A stretch of DNA of 64,000 nucleotides, taken from contig NC_071667.1 in assembly GCF_028554725.1 (NCBI RefSeq), positions 73,454,001 through 73,518,000 of the forward strand. The letters run 5' to 3'. The notes below the pieces were generated by a model. The model was given only the letters and a program-made list of their open reading frames with translations. It was not told the DNA's origin and did not search any database. Below, piece after piece: positions 1 to 11,913 of this stretch (position 1 is its first letter; the number at the start of each line of letters is the position of its first letter). The position numbers were made by a program, and so were the translations under genes. Origin of the DNA: Zeugodacus cucurbitae (lineage: Eukaryota; Arthropoda; Insecta; Diptera; Tephritidae).

Positions 1-330
1 TCACTTTGCAATTCAATGACTTGACACTGCATCATATTTCATTGTGCATTTTAACCGCGTCTTTATGTTGCAATAATGCAACGCTTTGCTGTTGTTGTTG
101 TGAGTATGTACTTAATGGTATCCCGTGGCGCCATAAGGGAGCATGTGATTGAATGTAAAATTTACTATTTTTTTATTTAAGCAAAATAGTTATTTGTTTT
201 ATGAATGGAATCGTTTTTCTATCAGCAGAGTATTGAATTGGAAGCGATTAATTCTTTGATATAGTACATATATTTATTAATCATGTTATTATTATGAATC
301 GATTTTGAGCACACTGAGTTACATACAATC
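1..330. other. no gene recognised
   Basis: AT-rich flank with a short GTTGTTGTTGT run near 90-100. Nothing else supported. Confidence 0.5.
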
Positions 331-860
331 CTAGGTTAGGTTAGGCTAGGTCAAGGGGTAGATCTCCGCAACTGCAGATAGTCTCACTTAGACAGCTTCA
401 ATTGTCCTTTGTAACACCCAGATTCTCCTGAAGGATCGCTTAGATCCTATGAAGCGCTTGAACTCTATTATGAAGTTTTTAAGTCGGCTAATGTCGATTC
501 GAGTTACTTCACTGGGTTCGTCGAAAATTTGCATACAGAGATGTTTTAACCTATGTCTGGCGAATGCTGGACATTGAAGAAGGAAGTACTTGGATGATTC
601 CTCTTCGCCTTCACTCAAGCAGTTTTGGCAACTATCGTCTGGCGTGATCCCTTACCTACCGCAATGTGCCTATTGGACAATGTTCAGTAAGCACACCAAT
701 GATTGCGGCGAGATAAGCCATCATAAGCGACAACAGCTGGAAGGACCGTTTTCGATCGATGCTGTCCAAAAAGACTTGCACAGGTGCTGATTGTAGTCCA
801 GCGTTTGGCGAGCTCATTCGCAAGTGGACCACGGATTACCAAACAAAAATCGAGAAGAAA
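331..860 (-). pseudogene. 3' part of an RNase H-bearing non-LTR retrotransposon (I/LOA-type group), decayed
   Basis: On the minus strand 618-388 encodes the C-terminal part of an ORF2 protein, with a CQNC zinc-binding pair just upstream (about 629-618) and KYFLLQCPAFARHRLKHL (residues 10-27), the Cys/His block that follows the RNase H domain in I-like elements. Bases 860-630 give frame-shifted pieces of the end of RNase H (ANELAKRWTT). The 3' untranslated tail on this strand runs to about 331 and ends in a CCTAA-type array (plus-strand taggttaggttaggctagg at 334-352). The 5' end is truncated near 860. It is related to the fragment at 10750-11290. Confidence 0.65.
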
Positions 861-2500
861 CGCAATTCGAGTAGAGTGGTTTGAAGCATTAGAAAGGTAA
901 TACGTTTATCATTTTTCGAATAATGTAATTTAAGTATGTGGTTTCGTAGAATTCTTCTTATTTATATATTAAAATATTTATATTTGGCTTATTACGAAGC
1001 AGTTAAGATCCATAGTTCTTCAAAGTCTCATTTGTACTCATATCTCTGTTCTCATCTCTTTGTTCCAGTTGGAACCCAGATAATAGCTTTTAACATAAAT
1101 ATCGTGTTTGTAGAGAGTGGGAGAGAAATATTGAGATAGTAATGTTTATTTCCTCTCATTTCCTCTCCTACTTTTCCTCGATTTATGTACTATTCTTATA
1201 AAAACCTTCCGTAGTAGTCGTAATATTAAAATGTCCAACAAGAATAGAATAAGAGATTCGACATAGAACCCAGCTAATATGTAAGGTAATACTGAGAAAT
1301 GTATTCATACCAAACTTACTACTTTGTGAATTACTTTGAGACTTGATGCAACATAAATTTTTTAAATAAGCTTGGCACTCATCGAAAAACTATAAATTAG
1401 ATTAACACAAAGGTATTTCAGAAGTACTAATTTGTTTTTGAATGTCAATAATGTAATAAAAAAGGCTATACAACCACTTATAAAATCCTATATTTGTATA
1501 TACATGTATAGAATAAACAAACATAGTTGAAATAATTTTGAATGAACCTGATTAACTCGCAATTTGTTATGCGCCATCAATTTTTCATAAAATATATACA
1601 TATGTTGTACAAATATATTATATGAATAACTGTGTGCTCTCCAAATATTTACGTGGCATTCGAATCAAAGCAAGTCAAGCCGAATGCCATTAATTAGTTG
1701 TGAATAGAGTTTTTCGCTATTAAATTTCGCATAAATGCCATACAAATAATAACATATCATGTTGCCATACATAATACGAATATTTTGTGCAAATTAATAC
1801 AAAAGTGTGAGTGTGGCAGTGTGGCTGTGTGCGCATATGTTGCAAATATGATTTGCACAAATTAAATGAATAAGCAACAGAAACGAATATTAATTATTTG
1901 GCCTAATTTTATTAATACAACAATTACTAATTTGCGAGTATTTTTTCAGCATTTGGGGGCGAATTTCAATTGAATTTTGTTGCTTTATTGTTGTTTTTGA
2001 GTTTAATCGTAATGAGCAACACATGTGCGATTCCTCACCCGCATCCATCTAAATACGTATGTTTACGGGTGAGTGTATGAATATATATAATTTGTATGGA
2101 ACAATGTAAGCAAAAATTATGTATTTTTTTACTCTCATGCTCTCCAGTGGATATAGTACAACATATTAACGCGCATATCTTCCCGAGTTTTTTGTTCTCT
2201 TTTTTCATTTGGTTATATATTTTATTTATTATATAATGACCTTGCTCATCACAAATACAATGTACACAATTTAATAGAAATACTCAATTTTACATTATAC
2301 CGTAAAATTAGAATTCCTTTGATGCCGAGAGAAAGATATAAAATTTAATAAGATTTCCGAAAAAATAGTTTGGTGTGAACAGTAATCGGGAGTGATTCAC
2401 TAGCTTCTATATTTATGTGTGGAATAAAATGTCTCTATATATGACCGATATGTACATATTAGCTTGGCAAATATCTCCCTTCCGCCTCTTTGTCTTTTGA
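861..2500. other. intergenic, no gene recognised
   Basis: AT-rich sequence with short TATATA runs. The only longer frame (936-1139, plus strand) has no recognisable motif and the composition of translated AT-rich DNA. Confidence 0.5.
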
Positions 2501-2599
2501 ATTTCGCGGCAGCGCTACAGAGCTCGTATCTGGATATGCTATACGTCTTTGAAAGGTCTTGACATAACCTACAAAACGACGCTATGCATGATTAGTTTG

Positions 2600-3240
2600 G
2601 ATATTGCGTTCAACAGTTATAAACGAGTAAACATAGAGTTCACTATCGGCGAAATTCGCGCCTTTTTAAACTTTTACCTTCGTTAAAGACAAATCCGCTA
2701 GAGAAACGTTCCGTGAGATTAATGGTGTTTTGGGGGATGGTACACTTCGAACTGCGGAGGAATGGTTTCCACGATTCAGAGCGGGTGAAAGCGACACCAT
2801 GGATAAGCCAGCCGGCGAAAGACCTGTGACGACGAATACCGATCAAATCATGCAAAACATCGAGTTAGCATGTGGCATCTCGTGACATCGCCCAGGAGAT
2901 GGGAGTTAGTCACCAAACCATTTTAAACCATCTGCAGAAGCGTCCAGAATTGACCAAGTGGAAGGGAAAGAGGATGTAGTGTTCCACCAAGACAACGCCA
3001 GACCACACACTTCGCCTCCACCATATAGCCCGGACATAAAGCCAAGTTATTACCACCTGTTCCTGTCCATGGCGAACGCCCTTGGTGGTGTAAAATTGAA
3101 CTCAAAAGAGACTTGTAAAAAGTGGCTGTCCGAGTTCTTCGCAAATAAGGAGGAGGGCTTCTACGAGGGGGGTATTATTAAGTTGCCACCTAGATGGAAA
3201 CAGATTATCGAACGAAACGACGCATATTTGAACTAAATCC
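2600..3240 (+). pseudogene. mariner transposase relic, internally deleted
   Basis: The plus strand holds broken pieces of a mariner transposase in the right order. At 2648-2850 is the N-terminal helix-turn-helix region (EIRAFLNFYLR, then TAEEWFPRFRAGESDTMDKP), with an in-frame stop soon after the start. At 2885-2955 follow SRDIAQEMGVSHQTILNHLQK and a short linker. The frame at 2958-3236 has HQDNARPHTS (second catalytic Asp) running directly into PPYSPDIKPSYYHLF and the C-terminus ending LPPRWKQIIERNDAYLN. The first catalytic block (GDEKW) and the spacer between HQDNARPH and the PPYSPD block are missing, and the expected catalytic Asp of the SDYH motif is Tyr. The copy is inactive. No inverted termini could be fixed. 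Confidence 0.72.
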
Positions 3241-3829
3241 CACCACTGTAAATCCACACTTTTTATAAAGAGTGAAAAAGAGAAAAAAGATGAAGAGATA
3301 TTTGCCAACCTTATATATTGTAAAGTTAGCAAGGGACTTATATAGACCGTTTTTACTTATTCCGGTATCGCCAGTTTTGTACTGGAAACTTGCTTTTTCA
3401 CGGGTTCGAACTATACAGAAAAGATATTAAATTACTAGGTTTGATTGACTATCCATAGAAATAGTTAGTATTGTGCGAGGCTCTTTATATCGAGAACATA
3501 TCCGTATGTTGGATATGGTCTGTTTGAGTGTTAGTTTAACTTACTAAGATTTAATTCTCATGAAGGGCCGTGGGGTCTTAGCTGATCCTCCAGCTGAGGA
3601 TCGGTAAGTTATATAGTCACAGGTCCACATAAATGACCTTAGGGTCATGGAAAGGATTTGAACTGAATTTTTAGACCAGAACTATAGACCGATTAGCATT
3701 CTTTCGTAGTTACTCGCAAGTAGTTCTAGAGTCTTTGAGGAAAATTAGCAAATATACAACTAGAATAATATACTCACCAGCTAAGGTTTCCCAACTGATT
3801 AAAAAAAAAATATATATATATATATATAT
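3241..3829. repeat. flank with an AT dinucleotide microsatellite
   Basis: A (TA)n tract lies at about 3811-3830 after an A run. A perfect 7-bp stem, gatcctc...gaggatc, lies near 3582-3602. No gene was recognised. Confidence 0.5.
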
Positions 3830-5237
3830 ATTTTGATTTTAAAATTAACATATACGATTTTTATTATGTCTTTCTTTATATTACATAATAAATAAATAAT
3901 AATATTTTTTGTGTTATTACAATTTGCTTCATATTATTCAGGTTACTGCTGGCATTTGCATGAACGCTCGCGAAATGGCCACAGCTAATTTATTTAGTTG
4001 TTTTGATTTTTGTTTTTTTTTTCATACCATTAAGTAAATTACAGTTATCGCCATTTGTTTTTGCTTTAATTTATCTAATAATATTTTATTTATATTTTCA
4101 TATATTTATTAATTTTGTTTTTTTTTTATTTCATTTTTTTATTTATTTTAATTTTATTTTAATCCTTTATTTATTACATTATTTGCTAGTTCGGTAGATA
4201 TTTGGTAGCCTAAAACAAAACCGTTACAGGTTGCTTAGCATAATTTGCGTTGAGATAATTTTTTTCATTTGCTGTTGTGCAATTTGTTGTTGTAATTTTT
4301 GGTTTTGCATAATTATTTTGATTTTTGTTTTTCATTCTTTCTGTTACTGCTGCTTATTACAACTTTATGTAGTTGTTGTTTTTTTTTTTTCATTTTATTT
4401 TCTTTTAAATTGCAGATTTTGCATATTTTGTTGGTATTTTTGGTTTAATTTTTTGCCTATTTATCAGCTTAAATATTTTGACCTCTTCTTAAGGCTACCA
4501 AAGGGTATACATATACTGTGTATTGTTGTAGACAAAGTGTCACACCCTTTTTCCGCTTTTTGTGTAATTTTTATTCACCTAATTCATGCTCAATGCTTAC
4601 AGAGTTTTGTAAAATTAATAGCCTTAAAAATAGTTGTTTCGTGAAATGTAAAGAAAAATCACTAATTTTAGAAACTAAAATAATTTATTTTATTTTTTGT
4701 TTTTTATTTTTTTATTTTATTACAATTTTTGATTCTTTAGTGCAGTATTTTGCCATCGGCTTACATGTCAATCTTTGTTTAGTTAATATTTGTTGCTTTA
4801 ATGTTGCGCTGTCTACCTCACTTCCTTCCTTCACTCGCCCATCTCGTTCTTCTCGCACAGCACCGTCTCCTTCTCACACTTCGAGTTTCGTCAGCTCACA
4901 GCTGTTGCGCACATTTATAATCGCATTAAATGTAATTATCAGTGTCTGCTTGTAGTTGTTGTATTTCTTATTTGTTTTTGTTGTTTTCTTTTTAAGTTTT
5001 GCTGTTGTTGTCGTCCGCTACTCGTAATTACACGTAAAACATAATATTCACTTAAAACTACTATAAAAATACATAATATTAATTAGCCTAATTTTTTATC
5101 ATTTATTTTACTTTACTTTAAGCTTCTTCTTCTTCCTCTTCTTTCACCTTTCATTCGTCAACGGCGCATCGCTTTTAGTTTACTTTTTCTTATTAAATTT
5201 AATTTTAATTCAATTAACACATTTAATTTGATTTAAG
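3830..5237 (-). other. probable 3' UTR and downstream flank of the beat-family gene
   Basis: This is the region below the TAA stop in transcript direction. It is extremely A/T-rich, with many AATAAA-like hexamers on the minus strand (for example tttatt on the plus strand near 5102, 4683 and 4088) and AAC/CAA repeats. No cleavage site can be chosen from sequence alone. The plus-strand open frames here (4003-4197, 4231-4644, 4518-4955) are Phe/Leu/Ile-rich translations of T-rich DNA and are not supported as genes. Confidence 0.45.
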
Positions 5238-5755
5238 TTATCTGTGAGTGAACCTCGAGTTGGCAGTCAACGCCGAGCTGTTGGTTGTAGTGGCATGCTG
5301 CATGCATCGTCCTTGCTGTTGTTGTTGTTGCTGTGCATAATTTTGCCACCACTGCAATTGACTGGGCAGCAACAGTTGTTGTTGTTGTTGGCGTTCGATG
5401 CGCATAGCATGACATAATTTTGCACTTGCTTGCTGTCGTGTTGCTTCTATTTGTAGTTGTTGCTGCTTTTGCTTTTGATTTTGTTGCTGTTCTATACATT
5501 TGCTGCTCAATTTGTGCGCTGTCTGCAACATTTGATTAAAGAATGCAAATGTTGCAATGCATAATTCAACAACTCCACTCAATACACACATTGTTGTTGC
5601 TGTTAATGTTGTTGTTGTTATAGTTGCTGTAGCTGTAACGCTTGCAATTGCCATTAGCAGCATAACGACAACGGTCGGTGGTGGCAAACGTCGACTCGAG
5701 GAGGAAAAGTAGGAGCTAAAAAAGTTCGTCATGCTGGAGCCAGAAGAGAGCGTAA
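5238..5755 (-). CDS. Beat-family protein, terminal exon: Ser-rich linker, hydrophobic Thr-rich segment, Gln-rich tail
   Basis: The acceptor is the ttatag ending at 5756. Joined to the G left by the 6504 exon it reads V-T-L-S-S-G-S-S and then runs in one frame to TAA at 5238-5240. The other nearby acceptor (ccag at about 5733) would give an immediate TGA in phase 1, so it is excluded. The exon contributes 172 residues, counting the split codon. Residues 28-46 (TVVVMLLMAIASV...) and 56-73 (MCVLSGVVELCIATFAFF) are hydrophobic, separated by a Thr-rich stretch. The last ~100 residues are polar, with Gln runs encoded by CAA/CAG repeats. Most likely this is a transmembrane anchor with a cytoplasmic Gln-rich tail. 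A GPI signal is less likely because the hydrophobic part is far from the C-terminus. This tail shows no family match I recognise. Confidence 0.75.
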
Positions 5756-6503
5756 CTATAAGGGAGAGCAGAGATAGAGAGAGAAACTATTAGATTTTAT
5801 TTCTTGTTAGATTAAATTGGTTAATACTGAGTGACATATATCAAAATCTGGGTATTTAGATATATCGTAAATGCTCTGATTCTTTTAAACAATATAGTAA
5901 TCTTGGACCAAAATGTATTTATTATATGGAACGAGAGAGCTTCAAGAATACTTTTCATTATTACTTCTAGAGTTTCCAAAATGTAAAAAATACATCTAGA
6001 TTGCTTCAGTTCTCTGGATTTCTAAACGCTCTCTGGAAAATGTTCCTGGGATTAGTTGTTTTCAAACCCAAGAAGAAATAGTAGACTTTTCTGTCAATTT
6101 TGTAAAAAGTTCACGGATACTCATAACATCACCCCGTTCTATCTTTAAAGAATTCGAGAAATGTTTAAGGGACCAGATTATTTCTATGAATTTGGAAACT
6201 CAGAGATATATTTTTTGGAATCAGTTATATCATATGAACACTGTTAATTCAAGACCCCAGGTAATCTTGCCTGTTTTTCTGAAGACTGCTCCTTATCCTT
6301 CAGCTTACATTCCATTAAATACCTAATATTTGGCTTCTGTTGTGTACCAAGTCATTACTCTTTAAAGAAAACATTTCAGAGCCTCCGCTTCTTGGAAGCT
6401 GCTAATTAAGTCATATTCTATTATACCCTAACTGAGCACCTACAACTGATACCAAAATTAACGTTATTTGCATTTAATCCACAATCTCCCGCCGTCTACT
6501 CAC
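5756..6503 (-). other. 748-bp intron between the Ig2 exon and the terminal exon
   Basis: The donor is gtgagt at 6503-6498 and the acceptor is ttatag at 5761-5756, preceded by a CT-rich tract (minus strand). No gene or repeat was recognised inside. Confidence 0.75.
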
Positions 6504-6837
6504 CTCTCGCCGGCACCGGATCCTTTTGCGGTGTGCCCAATTCAATTTCCTTGTACTCCTGATACAAATCACCAATTTGTGCTGTGCAACGCAAAACCAG
6601 ACTGCCAACACTGTAGCCACCGCTGCCAGCACTGCTGCCGACGCCACCGCCACTGCCAAAGCTGTGCACCGAGTTCATGCCGCCGTTGTAACCGCCATAA
6701 CCGTGACCGCCACCACTGTGGAGCAGCGACGGATTTGCGCTGGTGAAGTGTATGCCCTGCAGCTGCAGCTTCAGGCTGATGCGTGATGCCATCAAGTTGT
6801 CAATGGTGCGTATGTACTGGGTATCCGAGGTGCCCAC
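6504..6837 (-). CDS. Beat-family protein, exon encoding the second half of Ig2 with a Gly/Ser-rich insertion
   Basis: The exon has 334 bases, starting in phase 0 with GTG after a cattgcag acceptor and ending in phase 1 at a gtgagt donor (6503-6498). It encodes 111 residues. Residues 1-31 (VGTSDTQYIRTIDN, then ASRISLKLQLQGIHF) form the C'-E strands. Residues 32-77 are a low-complexity Gly/Ser/His/Tyr-rich stretch, and residues 78-111 resume with GSLVLRCTAQIGDLYQEY, where Cys84 is the F-strand cysteine of Ig2, followed by the Beat hallmark ending DPVPAR. The Gly-rich stretch therefore sits inside the Ig fold between strands E and F, where a short turn would be expected. GC content is clearly higher than in the flanking intron. 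Confidence 0.92.
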
Positions 6838-9800
6838 CTGCAATGATAAGCGCATAGAGAGTGAGAAATTGAGAGATAGAGATGTAGTGTGTGTTGATCA
6901 AGAGTTAGAATGTGGTGGGAAATATGTCTTTAATTGGTGTAATGTTGTGAAAATCGCATTTATAAGAGGAATTGAGATTACTAATAAATACTTGAGATTT
7001 TCTAACTTATGTATTGCACAAGAACTATTTAATTTTTGTGGACATAGTATAGGTAAAACGCTGAGAGTTTTCTGGAAATTTATGTGTTTTGAAGGAATAT
7101 ATTTAGAGCAAGAGAATTGGTTTGGATAAGGGTATGCCATTAGCGATTATTTGATTATTTTAAGAGTTGTGTATTATTCTCAAGCTAAATAATTAAATCA
7201 AAGAGCAAAAGATAGATTAGTAAGTGATGGCAGCTTAAGAATACATGAGCTCATTTTTCGTAATCAGTTGTTTATTGGAAAACAAACAATACACATTCCT
7301 CACATCATCCCTACTATTATACATCGCTCCAGAAAGTACCACCTCTAACACTGAACTGATTGACTCAAGATTCAAAAAATGTTTTTTATTATCCAATCTC
7401 CAACGAGTTGAGATACAAAAGTGACCATTTCTGAAAATTTCATTAATCTCAAAAAAATATATTTGACCATAACGAAGTTGCCACCTAGTTTAACTATAAA
7501 ATAATTCAACGTAAAGACTATTTCTATTAAACTTCAGAAAAATATTTATATTTCTATCATTTCAATTCAGTTTCATTTTGGTTACAATAACTTATTACAA
7601 ATACAATAAGTTTTGAAAAATAGTGGCAAGGCCAGAAATCGAAATATCACAATAAAATTTGATCACTTAATATTTCATTCGAATGATTCAACTTTATTTC
7701 ACTTTTAGATGAAAATTAATGTAGATATCCGATAATCCGGAAAAGGTGGCAACTCCTCTACTACTTATAAGCCTAAAAAAATATCAATACATATTATACA
7801 GAGAATATGGAATTTATTACAGCTTTCGAATGTATGGTAAATTATATCAATTTTATTCATTTTTTTGGTCAGATGGCAAAACCAAAAGGCAAGACCTTTC
7901 GTAAAAAGGTTTCTTTGTCCAAACTGTTTACAGATATTTCCACAATATTTTCTGGAGTATATGAATATGTATATATATTTTTTTCGAAAATCAGATTGTG
8001 ATCCCTTATATCATCTGTCATATGAGCTATGTGTAAATTGACCGATAAATGCTGTACATCTTTGAAATAATAGAAAGACTTACTAAATGAAGTCTTAATA
8101 ATGATGTTTTCAGTAAGCCAAATTTCAAAATTCGAAGACAAATATTTCGAAAAATGGAGAAATTCTCCCATAAAACATTGTTGTTGTCCACTATCCAGCC
8201 GAGTGCCTTACAGTGTTATTAAGTAAAATATATTAAAGTAGAAACTATTTTACAATAAATAATAAAAAAAATTACACATTTTTTTTAGAAGTTCAAAAAT
8301 TCTTGAATTTAATTTTAACACCAGTTCAGCTTAAGTAGATTTTCTACTGACTTTTTTTACTTTTATATGTATGTAAATTTGCTTATAAATAGTTACACGT
8401 TTTGGCAGTTGAGCAAGTGCAAAATTTCGCACCTCACACCAGACCGCAACCAGCAGTTTTTTCAGTTGAATTCACGCTTTTGAAATGTTGGCCAAATACT
8501 GCGGCTGCATGCGTAATGAGCCAAATTGGCGCTGTCGGAGACGTAGGATGCCACACTGAAAAGGGTTTTTTACACAAGCCAAAGACAGTGCAATTTATGA
8601 TTAAAGGAAGAAAAAATAGATTTTTAAGGTATAGCAGCCAATTTGTTAATAATTCTAAATTATTACCCATTAAAGATAGACAGATAATTAAATATTCGAA
8701 AATTACAATATCTTTTGTTAATATTTTACACTAAAAAAAATTAATTAATTTAAGTGAATCTAAATATTTTTAGCTTTCTTAAATCCATACACTCTTCGTA
8801 GATAATATATATATTCATATATATTTACATACTTTCCTAGCAACAATCCCAACTGCTCACTCGAAGATTGCTGGAATTGTTGGTGCAGCAGAAATCTTTA
8901 GAAATGCAAGTATTTTTCTTGCAGCAAAGCAGAAAAGAATTCAAAGCGCAGCAATAATGAAATGCAGAAATTTATTGTTGCGTAAAGCAGTTAAGCGTCG
9001 CTTGTGTTTGTTTATAAAGTCTTGTGTATACACAGACACACACACAGTCACACGCACAGAGAGATGAATGAATATGTATGTAAATAAATACGAAAAGGTT
9101 AAAGCAGCGAGCTAGAACTAGAAAAATCGCAAGCAATTTAACAAATAATGTAAAAAATAGAGCGAGAGCGAAGAATGGAAAAATAAAATGTTGCCAGCGC
9201 GTAAGCAACAATACAAATGAAAATGCAACGTGGCAGCAGAAATCAGAGCGGCAAGTGAAATGGGCAACAATACTGCAGGCGGGGATTGTAAAAAGGCAGA
9301 AATCGAGAAAAATCAGAGGAAAATCTCTTTCGCGGAAGAAAGTGATGAATTGCAAGAAAGCAGCGTTGAATGAGCATTGCACGAATAACACTTATGCAAC
9401 ATGTTGAAAGAACATGGAAATCACAGCACTCAAGAAGTACTTATACAGAAGACGATTTGGTATAGTTTTTGAAGTGGTTTTTTTAGTTTGATGGTGGATG
9501 TTTTTCCTTGGGTCAATGATATTTGATTCAAGTATTGGTAAATTGACTCCTTGGGATATCCTTCGAGAGCATTTACTCATTTTAAAAATTATGTGAGAAC
9601 TAGAATTTGTCTGAGAATAATATTAACGACCTCCGAAGCCTATATGTTTATGTTGGTACCACTCAAGAAGATGTCAATTAGACGAAACTTCCATCAAAAG
9701 TTATAATTTTTTCAGTTTTAAAATCTGAAGAAAGTACTCGAGTCTCAAATACAAGTAAATTCAACAGTACTACTCTCCAATAGCTCCATACAATAAGATG

Positions 9801-10749
9801 CCTGCTTTGCTGGTTTTGTTACCTTGAGTCATTTCACCGACTAGTACATTTCATGGCTGCCTCTAAATTCCACGCCGACTAACCGAATCGCTGAATGATT
9901 GCTGGTTTTACCACCGCCATTTGTAGACACAAATACAGGCTCACACACACCTTCATTCATCCGCGATTGTTGCATTTATCACAATTGTATGCCGTACAAT
10001 AATCCATAACTAGATGTAACAGCGCACAACAATGGTATCAAATGCAAAGGTGCTACAGTTTTCACTTTTACAGCAATAGCAACAACAACAATAAATGTGC
10101 AATACTGCGAAAACATTGTTGAACTGCGTTGGATGAAAGTTTGATTGAGCTTATTGGAGCATGAAAATCTCATTTCAGTACAGTTTTGAACAGTTTACAT
10201 ACAAAAAGTGGCGAGAAATGAGGGCAACTGAGTTGGTGCTTGGTATGAGAGTCGCTGCTTTTAAGGTGAAAGTGATATAGGTTGTGAATAGGTATAGGTG
10301 GTATAGGTTGTGAAATTAGAAAAATTTTATGTATTCAACCTGAAGAAGAAAGAAATTTTCGGCATAGAAGTTTAAAGAAAAAACATTGTTTTTCGAAAAA
10401 TATTACTCAAAAGTTACTCATACGCCATGGTATACTTTTGAAAGCAAAGAAACTTGCTCAGAGCTTCAGTTACTTCTACTTTGTTTATTGCGAAGAAATA
10501 TATATTTTATTTTTATATTAATTCGTATAAAAATAAATTCCTTAAATGTGGCAACCCTGCGACAGTTTATATTTAACTCAAACTTTTCAAAAATTAAGAG
10601 CTTTTTACAAATATTTTATTTTGCCAATTTTCTACCTATTTTTAATTTTGAAATTTTATTCCATTAGATAATAAATAAGTGGGAACTCTTATAACAATTA
10701 TTATGCAAATAAAACAGAATATGGCACTTTTTATGCAAATTTTATTCAA
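6838..10749 (-). other. start of the 34-kb beat intron (gene-proximal block), no gene recognised
   Basis: AT-rich intron sequence. A 9-bp inverted pair (ttgccacct at about 7478, aggtggcaa at about 7744) may mark a degraded small element. CA-rich microsatellite sequence occurs at about 9030-9060. The open frames here have no recognisable domain. Confidence 0.5.
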
Positions 10750-11290
10750 GTTTTACATTGAACTAGCAACATTGACGTCGGAATGGGAGCGGTTCGGTAG
10801 TGCATGGTCCACCTGCGCAAGACTGCTGGACATGCAGACTACGCATGAGGTCGCCAAGCGCTGGTCAACAACCAGCAGCTGTGCAGTGGCGAGATCCTTT
10901 TGGCCCGCTGTGGAGCGTAAAATGTCCTTTGAACTGCTTTCTCTTGTCAAGATCCATACCAGCGCGATCATTGGTGCCCTTACTGGAAATTGATCAATGG
11001 GTACCCATGCGTTGTGACTTGGGATCGTGGCAGATGCAAGTTGCCAAAGCTGCATGGAAGAAGACGAGTTGGGATCATCTAAATATTTCCTTCTCCACTG
11101 TCCAACTTTTGCCAGACTGAGGTTGAAACACCTCGGAAGGCCCATTATCGGCTAGAGAAATTCGTAACTGAATTCAAGTGTTTTAATGAACCTTAGGGGT
11201 TTTTGATCCAACGGGAGTTTATTGGTAGCACAATGGACAACGCTCAGATCTGTCTAAGTGAGATTCTCTGTATTTGCAGAGATCTGCCTA
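10750..11290 (+). pseudogene. RNase H/C-terminal fragment of a non-LTR retrotransposon (I/LOA-type group)
   Basis: Plus-strand reading gives the end of an RNase H domain (HEVAKRWSTTSSCAVARSFW, then a Leu-rich helix and IIGALTGN) up to a stop at 10991. A shifted frame then gives CQSCMEEDELGSSKYFLLHC and CPTFARLRLKHLGRPIIG, the Cys/His-bearing C-terminal block. Both parts match the minus-strand fragment at 331-860, including an untranslated piece with gtctaagtgaga and gcagagatct. The copy is 5'-truncated, frame-shifted and inactive. RNase H places it in the I/LOA-like groups rather than Jockey proper, which lack this domain. Confidence 0.65.
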
Positions 11291-11524
11291 TGTACTTTGT
11301 AAATAATTTCTAACGAAATTACTCAACATAGTAAACATTTAGAGCTCAAGTCTTCCAGTTTGAACTAATTGAGTTTGGAACATATAATTTGAACTACCGT
11401 GTTTTAGTAACCTAAAGTGAGAGTTTGGCCAACACCTCCTTCCAGAATATCGCTTTCAATTCTCGATATTTTAAACAAATATCGAAGGAAAATCATATGG
11501 AACTAATGCAGTAAAGATCTTGTA

Positions 11525-11911
11525 GCGTTTTTAGACATCCAAATTAATTGATCAATTAAAATTTTTATTGAGAAACCCTTTTTTTCCTTTTATACTGTCA
11601 GCTACTCGATAACCGATCAGCAGTTATACATTTTTGTTTTTGCTTTTAATAAGGAGTTGGTAAGTTTCATCAGCTGATTGATATTTTAGCAGCGACATCT
11701 ACCGTAGATTTTTTTATCAAAAAATTCAGCCAATCGCAGCCAAAGAACGTATCGTACGTCTCAGTCGCAGATATGCATTTGATTTTCAACTCGATTAAAA
11801 TCAATTAACAATTAATGTAGAATTTTATTTTGTATGGTAAATCGATCTTAATTAGCGTTTTAATCGAGCAGAGGCCGGTTAATTGATCAATTAGCTGCTG
11901 TCTAAAAACGC
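11525..11911 (+). mobile_element. TA-flanked MITE, copy 1 (387 bp)
   Basis: The ends are exact inverted repeats GCGTTTTTAGACA / TGTCTAAAAACGC, flanked by TA at 11523-11524 and 11912-11913. Inside each end lies TTAATTGATCAATTA. There is no coding capacity. The body (cagctgattgatatt, agcagcgacatctacc, catacaaaataaa in reverse) recurs at 35119-35506 (inverted) and 48848-49237. TA target duplications suggest mobilisation by a Tc1/mariner-class transposase; no autonomous partner is visible. Confidence 0.82.
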
Positions 11912-11913
11912 TA

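Noticed and set aside
298..360. TTAGG-like array as an interstitial telomere
   Set aside because: It sits exactly at the 3' end of an RNase H-type retrotransposon fragment, so it is better read as the element's tail; higher flies lack TTAGG telomeres.
4003..4955. Plus-strand open frames rich in Phe, Leu and Ile, resembling membrane proteins
   Set aside because: They are translations of T-rich low-complexity DNA opposite the probable beat 3' UTR; the hydrophobicity follows from base composition.
5233..5499. Minus-strand Thr/Ala-rich frame of 88 codons
   Set aside because: Alternative frame of the CAA/CAG-rich terminal beat exon; the phase-compatible frame is the one ending at 5238.
6526..6786. 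Ala/Thr-rich plus-strand frame, with a Cys/His-rich frame at 6468-6746
   Set aside because: Antisense shadows of the beat Ig2 exon, whose GC-rich Gly codons keep several frames open.
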